Assembly (NCBI RefSeq): GCF_036173105.1
Contig: NZ_CP108053.1
Span: 1,922,001-1,986,000 of the forward strand
Direction of reading: 5' to 3'
Origin: Streptomyces sp. NBC_00287
GTDB taxonomy: Bacteria > Actinomycetota > Actinomycetes > Streptomycetales > Streptomycetaceae
Length of the DNA stretch: 64,000 nucleotides
The position numbers and the translations under genes are program-made. Under the pieces are notes generated by a model that was not told where the DNA came from, did not search any database, and was given only the letters and a program-made list of their open reading frames with translations. How positions within the stretch are numbered: the first letter of the stretch is position 1; each line of letters begins with the position of its first letter. This document shows positions 54,766-63,971 of the stretch, in pieces.

Positions 54766-56091
54766 TCAGGACGCGTCAAGGAACCGGTCGAGCACCCGTA
54801 CGCCGAACTTGAGCCCCTCCACGGGCACCCGCTCGTCCACCCCGTGGAACATGCCCGCGAAGTCCAGCTCCGGCGGCAGTTGGAGCGGCGCGAAGCCGAA
54901 GCAGCGGATGCCGAGGTCGTCGAAGGACTTGGCGTCGGTGCCGCCGGAGAGCATGTACGGCACGGCCCGCGCGATCGGGTCCTCGGCGCTCAGCGCGCGC
55001 TGCATGGCGTCGACGAGCTTGCCGTCGAAGTCGGTCTCCAGGGCCTTGTCGGCATGCACGTCCTCCCGCTTCACCCGCGGGCCGAGCAGCCGGTCGAGAT
55101 CGGCGAGGAACTCCTCCTCGTAGCCCGGCAGAAAGCGTCCGTCGACGTGCGCCGTGGCCTGGCCGGGGATGACGTTGACCTTGTAGCCGGCGCCGAGCAT
55201 GGTGGGCGCCGCAGAGTTCTTGAGGGTCGCGCCGACCATCTTGGCGATGCCGCCGAGCTTGGCGAGGGTCTCGTCCATGTTCTCGGGGTCGAGTTCGGTG
55301 CCGAGCGCGTCGGAGAGCTCGTCGAGGAAGGACCGTACGGTCTTCGTCACCCGCACCGGCCACTTGTGCCGCCCCAGCCGGCCCACGGCCTCGCACAGTT
55401 CGGTGATGGCGTTGTCGTCGTTGGTCATCGAGCCGTGGCCCGCCGTGCCGTCGACGGTGAGCCGCATCCAGTGCATGCCCTTCTGGGCGGTCTCCACCAG
55501 GTACAGCCGCAGGTTCTCGTTGACGGTGAAGGAGAACCCGCCGACCTCGCCGATCGCCTCGGTGACGCCCTCGAAGAGGTCCGGGTGCTTCTGGACCAGG
55601 TACTTGGCGCCGTAGGTGCCGCCCGCCTCCTCGTCGGCGAGGAACGCGAGGACGATGTCGCGCGGCGGCTTGCGGCCGCTGCGCAGCCGGTCGCGCACGA
55701 CGGCCAGCGTCATGGCGTCCATGTCCTTCATGTCGACGGCACCGCGGCCCCACACACAGCCGTCCGCGATCTCGCCGGAGAAGGGGTGGTGGGTCCAGTC
55801 GGCGGCGTTGGCCGGTACGACGTCGGTGTGGCCATGGATGAGAAGCGCGGGCCGCGAGGGGTCCTCGCCCTCGATCCGGGCGACCGTGGAGGCGCGCCCC
55901 TTGTGCGACTCGATGATCCGCGGTTCGAGGCCCACCTCGGCGAGCTTCTCGGCCACGTACTCCGCGGCCTTGCGCTCGCCCGGGCCCGAGTGGTCGCCGT
56001 AGTTGCTGGTGTCGATCTGGATCAGCTCGCGGCAGAGGTCCACGACCTCGTCCTCGCCGGTGGCGCTCCTGGCCGTGTCCGTCCCGCTCAC
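54766..56091 (-). CDS. M20-family metallopeptidase (dipeptidase/deacylase-like)
   Basis: A 441-residue M20 hydrolase (ArgE/DapE/ACY1/CPG2 type). Metal and catalytic residues are seen in LLIHGHTDVVPANAADW (H.D), GRGAVDMKDM (bridging Asp), LADEEAGGTYGAKYL (Glu-Glu) and SGGTDAKSF. A dimerisation domain lies in the middle (TAHVDGRFLPGYEEEF). The start is the GTG at 56089-56091, with GGGAGG upstream. Substrate could be a dipeptide or N-acyl amino acid. No leader peptide, so it is cytosolic. Confidence 0.9.
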   Translation of the reverse strand: MSGTDTARSATGEDEVVDLCRELIQIDTSNYGDHSGPGERKAAEYVAEKLAEVGLEPRIIESHKGRASTVARIEGEDPSRPALLIHGHTDVVPANAADWTHHPFSGEIADGCVWGRGAVDMKDMDAMTLAVVRDRLRSGRKPPRDIVLAFLADEEAGGTYGAKYLVQKHPDLFEGVTEAIGEVGGFSFTVNENLRLYLVETAQKGMHWMRLTVDGTAGHGSMTNDDNAITELCEAVGRLGRHKWPVRVTKTVRSFLDELSDALGTELDPENMDETLAKLGGIAKMVGATLKNSAAPTMLGAGYKVNVIPGQATAHVDGRFLPGYEEEFLADLDRLLGPRVKREDVHADKALETDFDGKLVDAMQRALSAEDPIARAVPYMLSGGTDAKSFDDLGIRCFGFAPLQLPPELDFAGMFHGVDERVPVEGLKFGVRVLDRFLDAS

Positions 56092-56278
56092 GCTGGTTCC
56101 TCCCACTGTCACTGCTGGTGGTCCCCCTCATCCTCCTCCCGCGACCGGTCCACGCCCAAGACCGCCCCCGGCCGTCACACACCGTTCACGGCAGACCAGG
56201 GGGGTGATCGGCCACTGTCCGGAGCCTGGTAATGTTTTCTCTGTCGCCGCGAGGGAAACCGCGCGGGACAAACACCTT

Positions 56279-56366
56279 GTCCGGGTGGCGGAATGGCAGA
56301 CGCGCTAGCTTGAGGTGCTAGTGCCCTTTATCGGGCGTGGGGGTTCAAGTCCCCCCTCGGACACCA
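56279..56366 (+). tRNA. tRNA-Leu (anticodon GAG)
   Basis: The acceptor stem GTCCGGG (56279-56285) pairs with CTCGGAC (56356-56362), then discriminator A and an encoded CCA (56364-56366). The anticodon stem CTAGC/GCTAG encloses TTGAGGT with GAG at 56312-56314, reading CUC/CUU Leu codons. A long variable arm (TGCCCTTTATCGGGCG) confirms a class II tRNA. The T arm is GGGGGTTCAAGTCCCCC. Confidence 0.97.
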
Positions 56367-56382
56367 GTAGTTACAGCAGTCG

Positions 56383-56414
56383 AGTGCCGGCCGGGAGCGA
56401 TCCCGACCGGCACT
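56383..56414 (+). terminator. Terminator after tRNA-Leu
   Basis: AGTGCCGGCCGGGA (56383-56396) and TCCCGACCGGCACT (56401-56414) pair with one mismatch around GCGA, 16 bp past the tRNA. Confidence 0.7.
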
Positions 56415-56554
56415 TCGCGTTTGCCTGGACGTGAACACGCACCGGAGCCGACCTGGCGCTCTCTGTGGGGCATCTCTCCCGGCCGCACAAAACGCCAGGT
56501 CACCGCCGTGGCCATGTCACCCCGCAGCCCCGAGAGGCCCGCCCCGAGTGGCAG

Positions 56555-56588
56555 TTGGAGGGGGCCGGACCTAGCGTCGTACTAAAAT
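56555..56588 (+). promoter_or_regulatory. Possible promoter of the Pls-like gene
   Basis: TTGGAG (56555-56560) and TACTAA (56580-56585) are separated by 19 bp, with an AT-rich ACTAAAATTT patch unusual for this GC content. About 95 bp before the start codon. Confidence 0.35.
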
Positions 56589-56681
56589 TTCCGGCTTGTT
56601 ACGGAGCTGGAGACAACCCCAGGCAGACCTGCGGGCCCGCCAGCGCCCCGGAGGCTTCCGGGATCGAGACGCGAGGACCCG

Positions 56682-59600
56682 ATGGCAGCCATACACGAGA
56701 GCAGTGCTCTCGGTCTGCTCGACGAAGAGATCCGCGAGCGGTTCGGTGATACGGCACGATTCTCCGGAGGCCCGGCGGCCTCTCCGCGCACGCTCGTCGA
56801 CATTCTCGACGCGTCCGTCCGGTCGTACCCGGACGAGCTCGCCCTGGACGACGGTACGACCCGCCTGACCTACCGTGCGCTGGCCGCCGAGGTGGCGCGG
56901 GTGCGGCGGCTGCTCGCCGATGCCGGGGTCGGTCTCGGCGACCGGGTGGGTGTGCGGGTGCCGTCCGGTACCAATGACTTGTACGTGGCGATCCTGGCCG
57001 TCCTTGCCGCGGGCGCCGCATACGTTCCCGTGGACGCGGAGGACCCGGACGAGCGGGCCGAGTTGGTGTTCGGGGAGGCGGACGTACGGGCCGTCATCGG
57101 GGCCGGACACGAGATCACCGCCCACAGCAGGTCGGACATCCCCGCCGGGCGGCCCGGTGTGGAGCACGACGCCTGGATCATCTTCACCTCCGGTTCGACC
57201 GGCAAGCCCAAGGGCGTCGCCGTCACCCACGAGAGCGCCGCCGCGTTCGTGGACGCGGAGGCCGCGCTGTTCCTGACCGAGGACCCGATCGGCCCCGCTG
57301 ACCGGGTCATGGCCGGACTGTCGGTCGCCTTCGACGCGTCCTGCGAGGAGATGTGGCTGGCCTGGCGATACGGGGCCTGTCTGGTGCCCGTGCCCCGGTC
57401 GCAGGTGCGCAGCGGCGCCGATCTCGGGCCGTGGCTGGTCGAGCAGGAGATCACCGTGGTCTCCACGGTGCCCACCCTGGCCGCGCTCTGGGAGCCGGAC
57501 ACCCTCAACGACGTACGCCTGCTGATCTTCGGCGGTGAGGCCTGCCCGCCCGAGCTGGCGCAGCGTCTGGTGACCGAGGGCCGCGAGGTCTGGAACACCT
57601 ACGGGCCGACCGAGGCGACCGTGGTGGCCTGTGCCTCGCTGATGTCGGGCGAGGAGCCGATCAGGATCGGGCTGCCGCTGAACGGCTGGGAGCTGGCCGT
57701 CGTCGACGAGGCCGGGGAGCCGGTGCCGATGGGCGGCAGCGGTCAGCTGGTGATCGGCGGGGTCGGGCTCGCCCGGTACCTGGACGCCGAGAAGGACACG
57801 GAGAAGTACGCGCCGCTGGAGTCGCTGGGCTGGGAGCGGGCGTACCGCAGTGGTGACCTGGTCAAGGCGGAGCCGGAGGGGCTGATCTTCCTCGGGCGGG
57901 CCGACGAGCAGATCAAGCTCGGCGGGCGGCGGATCGAGCTGGGCGAGGTGGACGCGGCGCTCCAGGCGCTGCCCGGCGTCGCCGCCGCCGCCGCCGCGGT
58001 GCGCACCGCCCGCAGCGGCAACCAACTCCTCGTCGGATACGTCGTCACCCAGGACGGCTGGGACCACGCGGCCGCCGTCGAGAAGCTGCGCGCCGAGCTG
58101 CCGGCGGCGCTGGTGCCGCTGCTCGCGCCGGTCGAGGACCTGCCGACCCGCACCTCCGGAAAGGTCGACCGGAACGCGCTTCCCTGGCCGCTGGAGAATC
58201 TCGAAACCCCAGACGCCGCCGAGCAGCTCTACGGCACCGAGGCCTGGCTCGCCGAGCAGTGGACGGAAGTCCTCGGCATCCCGGTGACCAGCGCCCGCGA
58301 CGACTTCTTCGCGATCGGCGGCAGCAGCCTGGCCGCCGCCCAGCTCACCACGAAGCTGCGCACCCGCTATCCGAGCGCGGCCGTCCTCGACATCTACCAG
58401 CAGCCGACGCTGCGAAAGCTGGCGCGGCACCTGGAGGAGTCCGCGCAGGACGACGGCTCCCAGCGGACGGTCACCCCGGTGCCGAAGCGCGCGCAGGCGG
58501 TCCAGCTCCTTGTACTGCTGCCCCTCTTCACGCTGCTCGGGCTGCGCTGGATGGTACCGCTCGCCGCGGCGGGCAATGTCCTGACCGCGTACTCCTGGCT
58601 GCCGACCGCCCCGTGGTGGCTGGTCGCGGCCGGTGCGCTGGTGTTCTTCAGCCCGCCCGGGCGGCTCGGGATCGCCGCGGGCGGGGCCCGGCTGCTGCTG
58701 CGGGGCGTGCAGCCCGGCCGGTACCGGCGCGGGGGCGGTGTCCATCTGCGGTTGTGGGCCGCCGAGCGGCTCGCGGAGTTCAGCGGGGCGACCTCGCTGA
58801 CCGGGTCCTGGCTGGAGCGGTACGCCCGTGCGCTGGGCGCGAAGGTCGGGCAGGACGTCGATCTGCACTCGCTGCCGCCGGTCACCGGCATGCTCAAGCT
58901 GGGCCGGGGCGCGGCCGTCGAGTCCGAGGTGGACCTGTCCGGGTACTGGCTGGACGGCGACCGGCTGGAGATCGGCCCGGTCAAGGTGGGCGCCCATGCC
59001 GTCGTCGGCACGCGCAGCCTGCTCTTCCCGGGCGCCCGGGTCGGCAAGCGGGCCGAGGTGGCACCCGGCTCCGCGGTGACCGGGACGATTCCGACCGGTC
59101 AGCGCTGGGCGGGCGCGCCCGCGGTGAAGCTCGGCAAGGCCAAGCGGAACTGGCCGAAGGACCGGCCGCACAAGGGCACGTTCTGGCGGGGCATGTACGG
59201 CCTGAGCGGTCTCGCCCTGAGCGCGCTTCCGGTGCTGTCGGGGGCGGCGGCGCTGGCCGTGGCGTACCCCTTCGTCGACGCCGACGCGCCGCTGCGGGGT
59301 GCCCTGCTCGCGCTGGTTCCCGCGACCCTGGCCTTCGGGCTGACGTACGCGCTGCTGATCCTGATCGCCGTACGACTGCTGAGCCTGGGCCTGAGCGAGG
59401 GCACGTACGCCACGCACAGCCGGGGCGGCTGGCAGGCCTGGACGGTCACGCAGCTCATGGACCGCTCCCGGGAGACGCTGTTCCCGCTGTACGCCGGTCT
59501 GGCCACGCCGGTGTGGCTGCGGCTGCTCGGCATGCGGATCGGCAAGGGCGCCGAGGTGTCCACCGTGCTGGCGCTGCCCGGGCTCACCACGGTCGGCGAG

Positions 59601-60536
59601 GGCGCCTTCCTCGCCGACGACACGCTGACCGCGCCGTACGAGCTCGGCGGCGGCTGGGTGCGGATCGGGCGCGCGGAGATCGGGCGGCGGGCGTTCCTCG
59701 GCAACTCGGGGATGACGGCGCCGGGGCGGAGCGTGCCGGACGACGGTCTGGTCGGGGTGCTGTCCGCGACGCCGAAGAAGGCGAAGAAGGGCACGTCCTA
59801 CCTGGGCCTGCCGCCGGTGAAGCTGCCGCGCAGTGCGAGCGACGGGGACCAGAGCCGGACGTACGACCCGCCGGCGCGGCTGCTGTGGGCGCGCGGTCTG
59901 GTGGAGCTGTGCCGGATCGTGCCGGTGTTCTGCTCGGCGGCCCTTGCCGTGCTGACGGTGGCGGCGCTGTGCGCGCTGGGTGGCTGGGCCTGGCTGCTGG
60001 GCGGGGTCGTGCTGCTCGCGGCGGGCGCCGTCGCGGGGCTGGTCTCGATCGTCGCCAAGTGGGCACTCGTCGGGCGGCACCGCAGCGGGGAGCATCCGCT
60101 GTGGAGCGGGTTCGTGTGGCGCAACGAGCTGGCCGACACCTTCGTCGAGGTGCTGGCCGTGCCGTGGCTGGCCGGTTCCGTGCCGGGTACGCCGCTGATG
60201 ACGGCGTGGCTGCGCGGGATGGGCGCACGGATCGGCAAGGGCGTGTGGGTCGAGAGCTACTGGCTTCCGGAGACGGATCTGGTGACCCTGGAGGACGCGG
60301 CGACCGTGAACCGGGGCTGTGTGCTGCAGACGCACCTCTTCCACGACCGGATCTTGCGGACGGATACTGTGGTCCTCCGTGAGGGCGCGACGCTGGGTCC
60401 TGGCGGAATCGTCCTGCCCGGCAGCACGATCGGGGCCCGCACCACGCTGGGTCCCGCGTCGCTGGTGATGGCCGCGGAGTCCGTTCCCGACGACACGCGC
60501 TGGCTGGGCAACCCGATCGAGTCATGGCGGCGCTGA
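56682..60536 (+). CDS. Pls/PosA-family membrane NRPS (poly-amino-acid synthetase-like)
   Basis: A 1284-residue single-module NRPS built like epsilon-poly-lysine synthetase. The adenylation domain has FTSGSTGKPKG (about 168), FDASCEEMWLAW, NTYGPTEATVV, YRSGDLVK, GRADEQIKLGGRRIELGE and TSGKVDRNALPW (about 490). The carrier domain has DDFFAIGGSSL with Ser549 for phosphopantetheine. Three transmembrane pairs (about 604-660, 836-905, 1072-1130) separate three soluble domains with hexapeptide-like turns. The D-A..E start of the specificity pocket suggests a basic amino acid (inferred). No thioesterase. The ATG at 56682 follows a weak ribosome site. It is followed by an aminopeptidase gene. Confidence 0.9.
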   Translation: MAAIHESSALGLLDEEIRERFGDTARFSGGPAASPRTLVDILDASVRSYPDELALDDGTTRLTYRALAAEVARVRRLLADAGVGLGDRVGVRVPSGTNDLYVAILAVLAAGAAYVPVDAEDPDERAELVFGEADVRAVIGAGHEITAHSRSDIPAGRPGVEHDAWIIFTSGSTGKPKGVAVTHESAAAFVDAEAALFLTEDPIGPADRVMAGLSVAFDASCEEMWLAWRYGACLVPVPRSQVRSGADLGPWLVEQEITVVSTVPTLAALWEPDTLNDVRLLIFGGEACPPELAQRLVTEGREVWNTYGPTEATVVACASLMSGEEPIRIGLPLNGWELAVVDEAGEPVPMGGSGQLVIGGVGLARYLDAEKDTEKYAPLESLGWERAYRSGDLVKAEPEGLIFLGRADEQIKLGGRRIELGEVDAALQALPGVAAAAAAVRTARSGNQLLVGYVVTQDGWDHAAAVEKLRAELPAALVPLLAPVEDLPTRTSGKVDRNALPWPLENLETPDAAEQLYGTEAWLAEQWTEVLGIPVTSARDDFFAIGGSSLAAAQLTTKLRTRYPSAAVLDIYQQPTLRKLARHLEESAQDDGSQRTVTPVPKRAQAVQLLVLLPLFTLLGLRWMVPLAAAGNVLTAYSWLPTAPWWLVAAGALVFFSPPGRLGIAAGGARLLLRGVQPGRYRRGGGVHLRLWAAERLAEFSGATSLTGSWLERYARALGAKVGQDVDLHSLPPVTGMLKLGRGAAVESEVDLSGYWLDGDRLEIGPVKVGAHAVVGTRSLLFPGARVGKRAEVAPGSAVTGTIPTGQRWAGAPAVKLGKAKRNWPKDRPHKGTFWRGMYGLSGLALSALPVLSGAAALAVAYPFVDADAPLRGALLALVPATLAFGLTYALLILIAVRLLSLGLSEGTYATHSRGGWQAWTVTQLMDRSRETLFPLYAGLATPVWLRLLGMRIGKGAEVSTVLALPGLTTVGEGAFLADDTLTAPYELGGGWVRIGRAEIGRRAFLGNSGMTAPGRSVPDDGLVGVLSATPKKAKKGTSYLGLPPVKLPRSASDGDQSRTYDPPARLLWARGLVELCRIVPVFCSAALAVLTVAALCALGGWAWLLGGVVLLAAGAVAGLVSIVAKWALVGRHRSGEHPLWSGFVWRNELADTFVEVLAVPWLAGSVPGTPLMTAWLRGMGARIGKGVWVESYWLPETDLVTLEDAATVNRGCVLQTHLFHDRILRTDTVVLREGATLGPGGIVLPGSTIGARTTLGPASLVMAAESVPDDTRWLGNPIESWRR

Positions 60537-60601
60537 CCGCTCGTGCGGCGTCGGGGGACGAGGCACGTCGTACGAGCACAGCGCAGGGAGCAGACGCAGC
60601 A

Positions 60602-61981
60602 GTGGCAGTTCAGCAGTCCGTGGGTGCGGACCCGTACTTCCCCGACAACGGTGATCCCCGTTACCGGGTGCATCGGTACGAACTCGCGCTGGACTACCGC
60701 CCGGGCCCCAACCGGCTCTCGGGGACGGCCCGGATCAACGCCATCGCGGGCCGGTCGCCGCTCGCCGAGTTCCAGCTGAACCTCGCCGACTTCCGGATCG
60801 GCCGGGTCCGGGTGGACGGGCGGCAGCCGCACTACACGCACCGCGGCGGGCGGCTGCGGGTGAAGCCGGCCAAAGCGATCCGGCCCGGTGCCGCCTTCAC
60901 CGTCGAGGTCCACTGGTCCGGCAACCCCAAGCCGGTGAACAGCCCCTGGGGCGGGCTCGGCTGGGAAGAGCTGGAGGACGGGGCGCTGGTGGCGAGCCAG
61001 CCGATCGGGGCGCCGTCCTGGTACCCGTGCAACGACCGGCCCGCCGACAAGGCCTCGTACCAGATCTCGATCACCACGCCGTCCGCGTACGCGGTGGTGG
61101 CGGGCGGCCGGCTGCTCACGCGGACGACCAAGGCGTCGACGACGACCTGGGTGTACGAGCAGTCCGCACCGACCTCCAGCTATCTGGTCGGTCTGTCGAT
61201 CGGCAAGTACCAGACGGTGCTGCTGGGCGACCCGGGCCCTGGCGGAGTGCCGCAGCACGGGCACATCCCGGCGCATCTACTGCCGCAGTTCTCCAGGGAC
61301 TTCGCGCGCCAGCCGCAGATGATGGAGCTGTTCCAGGAGCTGTTCGGGCCGTACCCGTTCGACGAGTACGCGGTCGTGGTGACCGAGGAGGAGCTCGATG
61401 TGCCCGTCGAGGCACAGGGGTTGTCGCTGTTCGGCGCCAACCACGTGGACGGGGCGCGGGGTTCGGAGCGGCTGGTCGCGCATGAGCTGGCCCACCAGTG
61501 GTTCGGCAACAGTGTCTCGATCGCCGACTGGCGGCACATCTGGCTCAACGAGGGGTTCGCGAAGTACGCCGAGTGGCTGTGGTCGGAGCGGTCGGGCGGG
61601 CGTACGGCACAACAACTCGCCGCCGCCGCACACCGGTTGCTCGCCTCGCAGGCGCAGGATCTGAAGCTGGCCGACCCCGGCCGCAAGCTGATGTTCGACG
61701 ACCGTCTCTACCAGCGCGGCGGCCTGACCGTGCACGCGCTGCGCTGCGAAATGGGCGACGACGCCTTCTTCCGTATGCTGCGCGGCTGGGCAGCGCTGCA
61801 CCGGGGCGGTGCGGTGAGCACGACGACGTTCACGGCGCACGCGGCCCGGTACGCGAGCGAGCCGCTGGAGGAGCTCTTCGACGCCTGGCTGTACGGCACG
61901 GCGCTGCCGCCGCTGCCGAGCCCGGTGACGGCGTTGCCGGTGAAGCCGCCGTATCCGCCGAGCGCGGGGGCGTCGGCGTGA
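60602..61981 (+). CDS. M1-family zinc aminopeptidase
   Basis: A 459-residue gluzincin related to aminopeptidase N/LTA4 hydrolase but lacking the large C-terminal helical domain. Zinc motif HELAH (His294, Glu295, His298) with the third ligand Glu317 in IWLNEGFAKYAEWLW; the exopeptidase GxMEN position reads VEAQGLSLFG, a divergent form. The GTG at 60602-60604 is preferred (MAVQQSVGADPYFP, GGGAG upstream); an ATG at 60524 overlapping the NRPS stop is the alternative. No signal peptide. Position right after the Pls-like gene suggests a linked role such as trimming or degrading its product. Confidence 0.88.
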   Translation: MAVQQSVGADPYFPDNGDPRYRVHRYELALDYRPGPNRLSGTARINAIAGRSPLAEFQLNLADFRIGRVRVDGRQPHYTHRGGRLRVKPAKAIRPGAAFTVEVHWSGNPKPVNSPWGGLGWEELEDGALVASQPIGAPSWYPCNDRPADKASYQISITTPSAYAVVAGGRLLTRTTKASTTTWVYEQSAPTSSYLVGLSIGKYQTVLLGDPGPGGVPQHGHIPAHLLPQFSRDFARQPQMMELFQELFGPYPFDEYAVVVTEEELDVPVEAQGLSLFGANHVDGARGSERLVAHELAHQWFGNSVSIADWRHIWLNEGFAKYAEWLWSERSGGRTAQQLAAAAHRLLASQAQDLKLADPGRKLMFDDRLYQRGGLTVHALRCEMGDDAFFRMLRGWAALHRGGAVSTTTFTAHAARYASEPLEELFDAWLYGTALPPLPSPVTALPVKPPYPPSAGASA

Positions 61982-62346
61982 AGAAGTGTCCTTGCGGGCT
62001 GAGTCAGTCGTACGACGACTGCTGCGGCCGTTTCCACTCCGGTGCCACCGCCGCGCCTACGGCGGAGGCGTTGATGCGGTCCCGGTACAGCGCCTTCGTG
62101 AAGGGGAACGTCCCCTATCTGCTGCGAACTTGGCATCCTCGGACCAGGCCCGCGCAGCTCGACCTCGACCCGTCGATGAAGTGGACCGGCCTGGAGATCC
62201 TGTCGGCCACCGAGGGCTCGGCGTTCCACTCCACCGGAACCGTGACCTTCCGGGCATCCTTCCGGGGCGGTTCGCTGCATGAGCGGAGCCGGTTCGAGCG
62301 GGTGGACGGGGCTTGGGTGTACGTGGAAGGGGAGTTCCTCGACTAG
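61978..62346 (+). CDS. YchJ-family (UPF0225) SEC-C protein
   Basis: A 122-residue protein with the N-terminal SEC-C zinc motif CPCGLSQSYDDCCGRFH and an NTF2-like body (AEALMRSRYSAFVKGNVPYLLRTWHP, then FERVDGAWVYVEGEFLD). Length is typical of YchJ. The GTG at 61978-61980 overlaps the aminopeptidase stop (GTGA), so the two are translationally coupled. Function of YchJ proteins is not settled. Its stop overlaps that of the convergent methyltransferase gene. Confidence 0.9.
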   Translation: MKKCPCGLSQSYDDCCGRFHSGATAAPTAEALMRSRYSAFVKGNVPYLLRTWHPRTRPAQLDLDPSMKWTGLEILSATEGSAFHSTGTVTFRASFRGGSLHERSRFERVDGAWVYVEGEFLD

Positions 62347-63083
62347 GAGAACGGCTTCTCCCAGACCGACACATGCCGGGTGCTCTCGCTGGTGAAGGGC
62401 GCCCGGTTCCAGTCCTCCCAACGGTCGCGCAGCCGCAGTCCGGCGAGCCGCGCCATCAGGTCGAGCTCGGCCGGCCAGACGTACCGGAACGGCAGCGACC
62501 AGTGCTCGGCACGTCCGTCGACGATGGTGACGTAGTTGGAGCTCATGGCCTGGGTGGCGGTGTCGTAGGTGTCGAACGCCCACTGGGTCGGGGTGATGCG
62601 GAAGGGTACGGCGCTCTGACCGGGCGGGAGTCTGCGCAGCTCGGGTACGCCCACCTCGATGACGAAGCAGCCGCCGGGGGCCAGATGGGCGGCGGCGTTG
62701 CGGAAGCAGTCGACCTGGGCGTCCTGGGTCGTGAGGTTGTTGATGGTGTTGAACACGAGGTAGGCGACGGTGAATTGACCCTCCACCGTCGTCGTCGCGA
62801 AGTCGCCGATGGTCACGCCGATGCCGTCCCCGCCGGGCTTCTCCTTGAGTCGGGCGACCATGGCGCGGGACATGTCGATGCCGTGCACGGGCACACCGCG
62901 GGCGGCCAGGGGCAGGGCGATACGGCCGGTGCCGATGCCGAATTCGAGGGCCCGGCCGGTACCGGCCAGGTCGGTCAGGACGTCAACTACCGGCCCTACG
63001 ACGTCCGTTCGGAACATCTCCGCCGAGTCGTCGTCGTAGCCGGACGCGATCTTCTCTCCGAAGTAGCCGTCTTCATCAAGCAC
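62343..63083 (-). CDS. Class I SAM-dependent methyltransferase
   Basis: A 246-residue small-molecule methyltransferase. SAM motif I is RALEFGIGTGRIALPLAARG, the acidic residue after strand 2 is in VHGIDMSRAMV, motif III is VAYLVFNTINNL and motif IV region HLAPGGCFVIEV. Substrate unknown. The GTG at 63081-63083 (VLDEDGYFGEKIASGYD) was chosen from the first family-like residues; the ribosome site is weak. It lies 43 bp after gntR on the same strand, and its stop shares CTAG with the stop of the convergent ychJ-like gene. Confidence 0.88.
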   Translation of the reverse strand: MLDEDGYFGEKIASGYDDDSAEMFRTDVVGPVVDVLTDLAGTGRALEFGIGTGRIALPLAARGVPVHGIDMSRAMVARLKEKPGGDGIGVTIGDFATTTVEGQFTVAYLVFNTINNLTTQDAQVDCFRNAAAHLAPGGCFVIEVGVPELRRLPPGQSAVPFRITPTQWAFDTYDTATQAMSSNYVTIVDGRAEHWSLPFRYVWPAELDLMARLAGLRLRDRWEDWNRAPFTSESTRHVSVWEKPFS

Positions 63084-63126
63084 GCGGGGACCGTACCGCT
63101 CTCGGTCGCGTGGGCGCCCGTGATTT

Positions 63127-63828
63127 TCAGGGTGCCAGGATGTCCAGTTCCTGGAGGGCGCCGACCGTGATCTCGCGAACCAGATGCTCGGCGCGGGCCG
63201 CGTCGCGGGACCGGACCGCCTCCGCGACCTGGACGTGCAGGGTGACCGCGGCGGGGTCGGGGTCCTCGAACATGACCTCGTGATGGGTGCGGCCGGCGAG
63301 GACCTCGGCGACGACGTCACCGAGACGGGCGAACATCTCGTTGCCGGAGGCGTTCAGGATGACCCGGTGGAAGGCGATGTCGTGGAAGAGGTAACCCTCC
63401 AGCTGGTGGCCGCGGGAGTTGGCGACCATGCCGAGGGCGCACTCGGTGAGTTCGGCGCACTGCTCGGCGGTGGCATGCCTCGCGGCGAGGCCCGCGGCGA
63501 CCGGTTCGATCGCGGAGCGCAGGACGGTGAGGGAGCGCAGCTGGTGGGGCCGGTCGGCGCCGGCCAGGCGCCAGCGGATGACCTGGGGGTCGTAGACGTT
63601 CCACTCGGCCTTGGGGCGGACCGTCACACCCACCCGGCGGCGGGACTCGACCAGATACATGGACTCCAGCACACGCACCGCCTCGCGCATCACGGAGCGT
63701 GACACATCGAACTGCTGGGCGAGCTCATCCGTGCGCAGCACGCTGCCCGGCGGGTACTCGCCCGCGGTGATCGCGGGGCCGAGGGTTTCGAGTACATGTC
63801 CATGCAGCCCTCGGCCCGTTGTGCTCAT
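63127..63828 (-). CDS. gntR: GntR/FCD-family regulator, probable gluconate repressor
   Basis: A 233-residue FadR-subfamily regulator. The winged-HTH is VLETLGPAITAGEYPPGSVLRTDELAQQFDVSRSVMREAVRVLESM, with the wing SRRRVGVTVRPK. The FCD ligand domain carries LRSLTVLRSAIEP and FHDIAFHRVILNASGNEMF with metal-type Asp/His residues. The ATG at 63826-63828 has no Shine-Dalgarno and TACGCT lies just upstream, so the mRNA may be leaderless. It is divergent from gntK, and the AAGTC-A-GACTT palindrome between them is its likely operator. Gluconate as inducer is inferred from the neighbour. Confidence 0.85.
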   Translation of the reverse strand: MSTTGRGLHGHVLETLGPAITAGEYPPGSVLRTDELAQQFDVSRSVMREAVRVLESMYLVESRRRVGVTVRPKAEWNVYDPQVIRWRLAGADRPHQLRSLTVLRSAIEPVAAGLAARHATAEQCAELTECALGMVANSRGHQLEGYLFHDIAFHRVILNASGNEMFARLGDVVAEVLAGRTHHEVMFEDPDPAAVTLHVQVAEAVRSRDAARAEHLVREITVGALQELDILAP

Positions 63829-63862
63829 GCACACAGCGTACGGGGGAGCTCACGGGAAGAAA

Positions 63863-63906
63863 AAGTCAGACTTATTTGTCACAGACTCTTGAATTCGTCG
63901 TACCTA
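63863..63906. promoter_or_regulatory. gntR-gntK control region: operator palindrome and promoter
   Basis: AAGTC-A-GACTT (63863-63873) is a perfect palindrome, followed by GTCACAGAC (63878-63886), a related half-site pair. For gntK, TTGTCA (63876-63881) and TACCTA (63901-63906) are -35/-10 candidates with a 19-bp spacer overlapping the operator. Confidence 0.5.
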
Positions 63907-63971
63907 ATGAGTTTCAGTGTGGCCGACGTCAGAGGTCGACGTCGGATGTCGAGGAAGACAGCGAGGCAGTG

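Noticed and set aside
56571-60344. 1257-residue open frame opposite the Pls-like gene
   Set aside because: Arg/Gln/Pro-rich shadow sequence; the plus-strand NRPS motifs are unambiguous.
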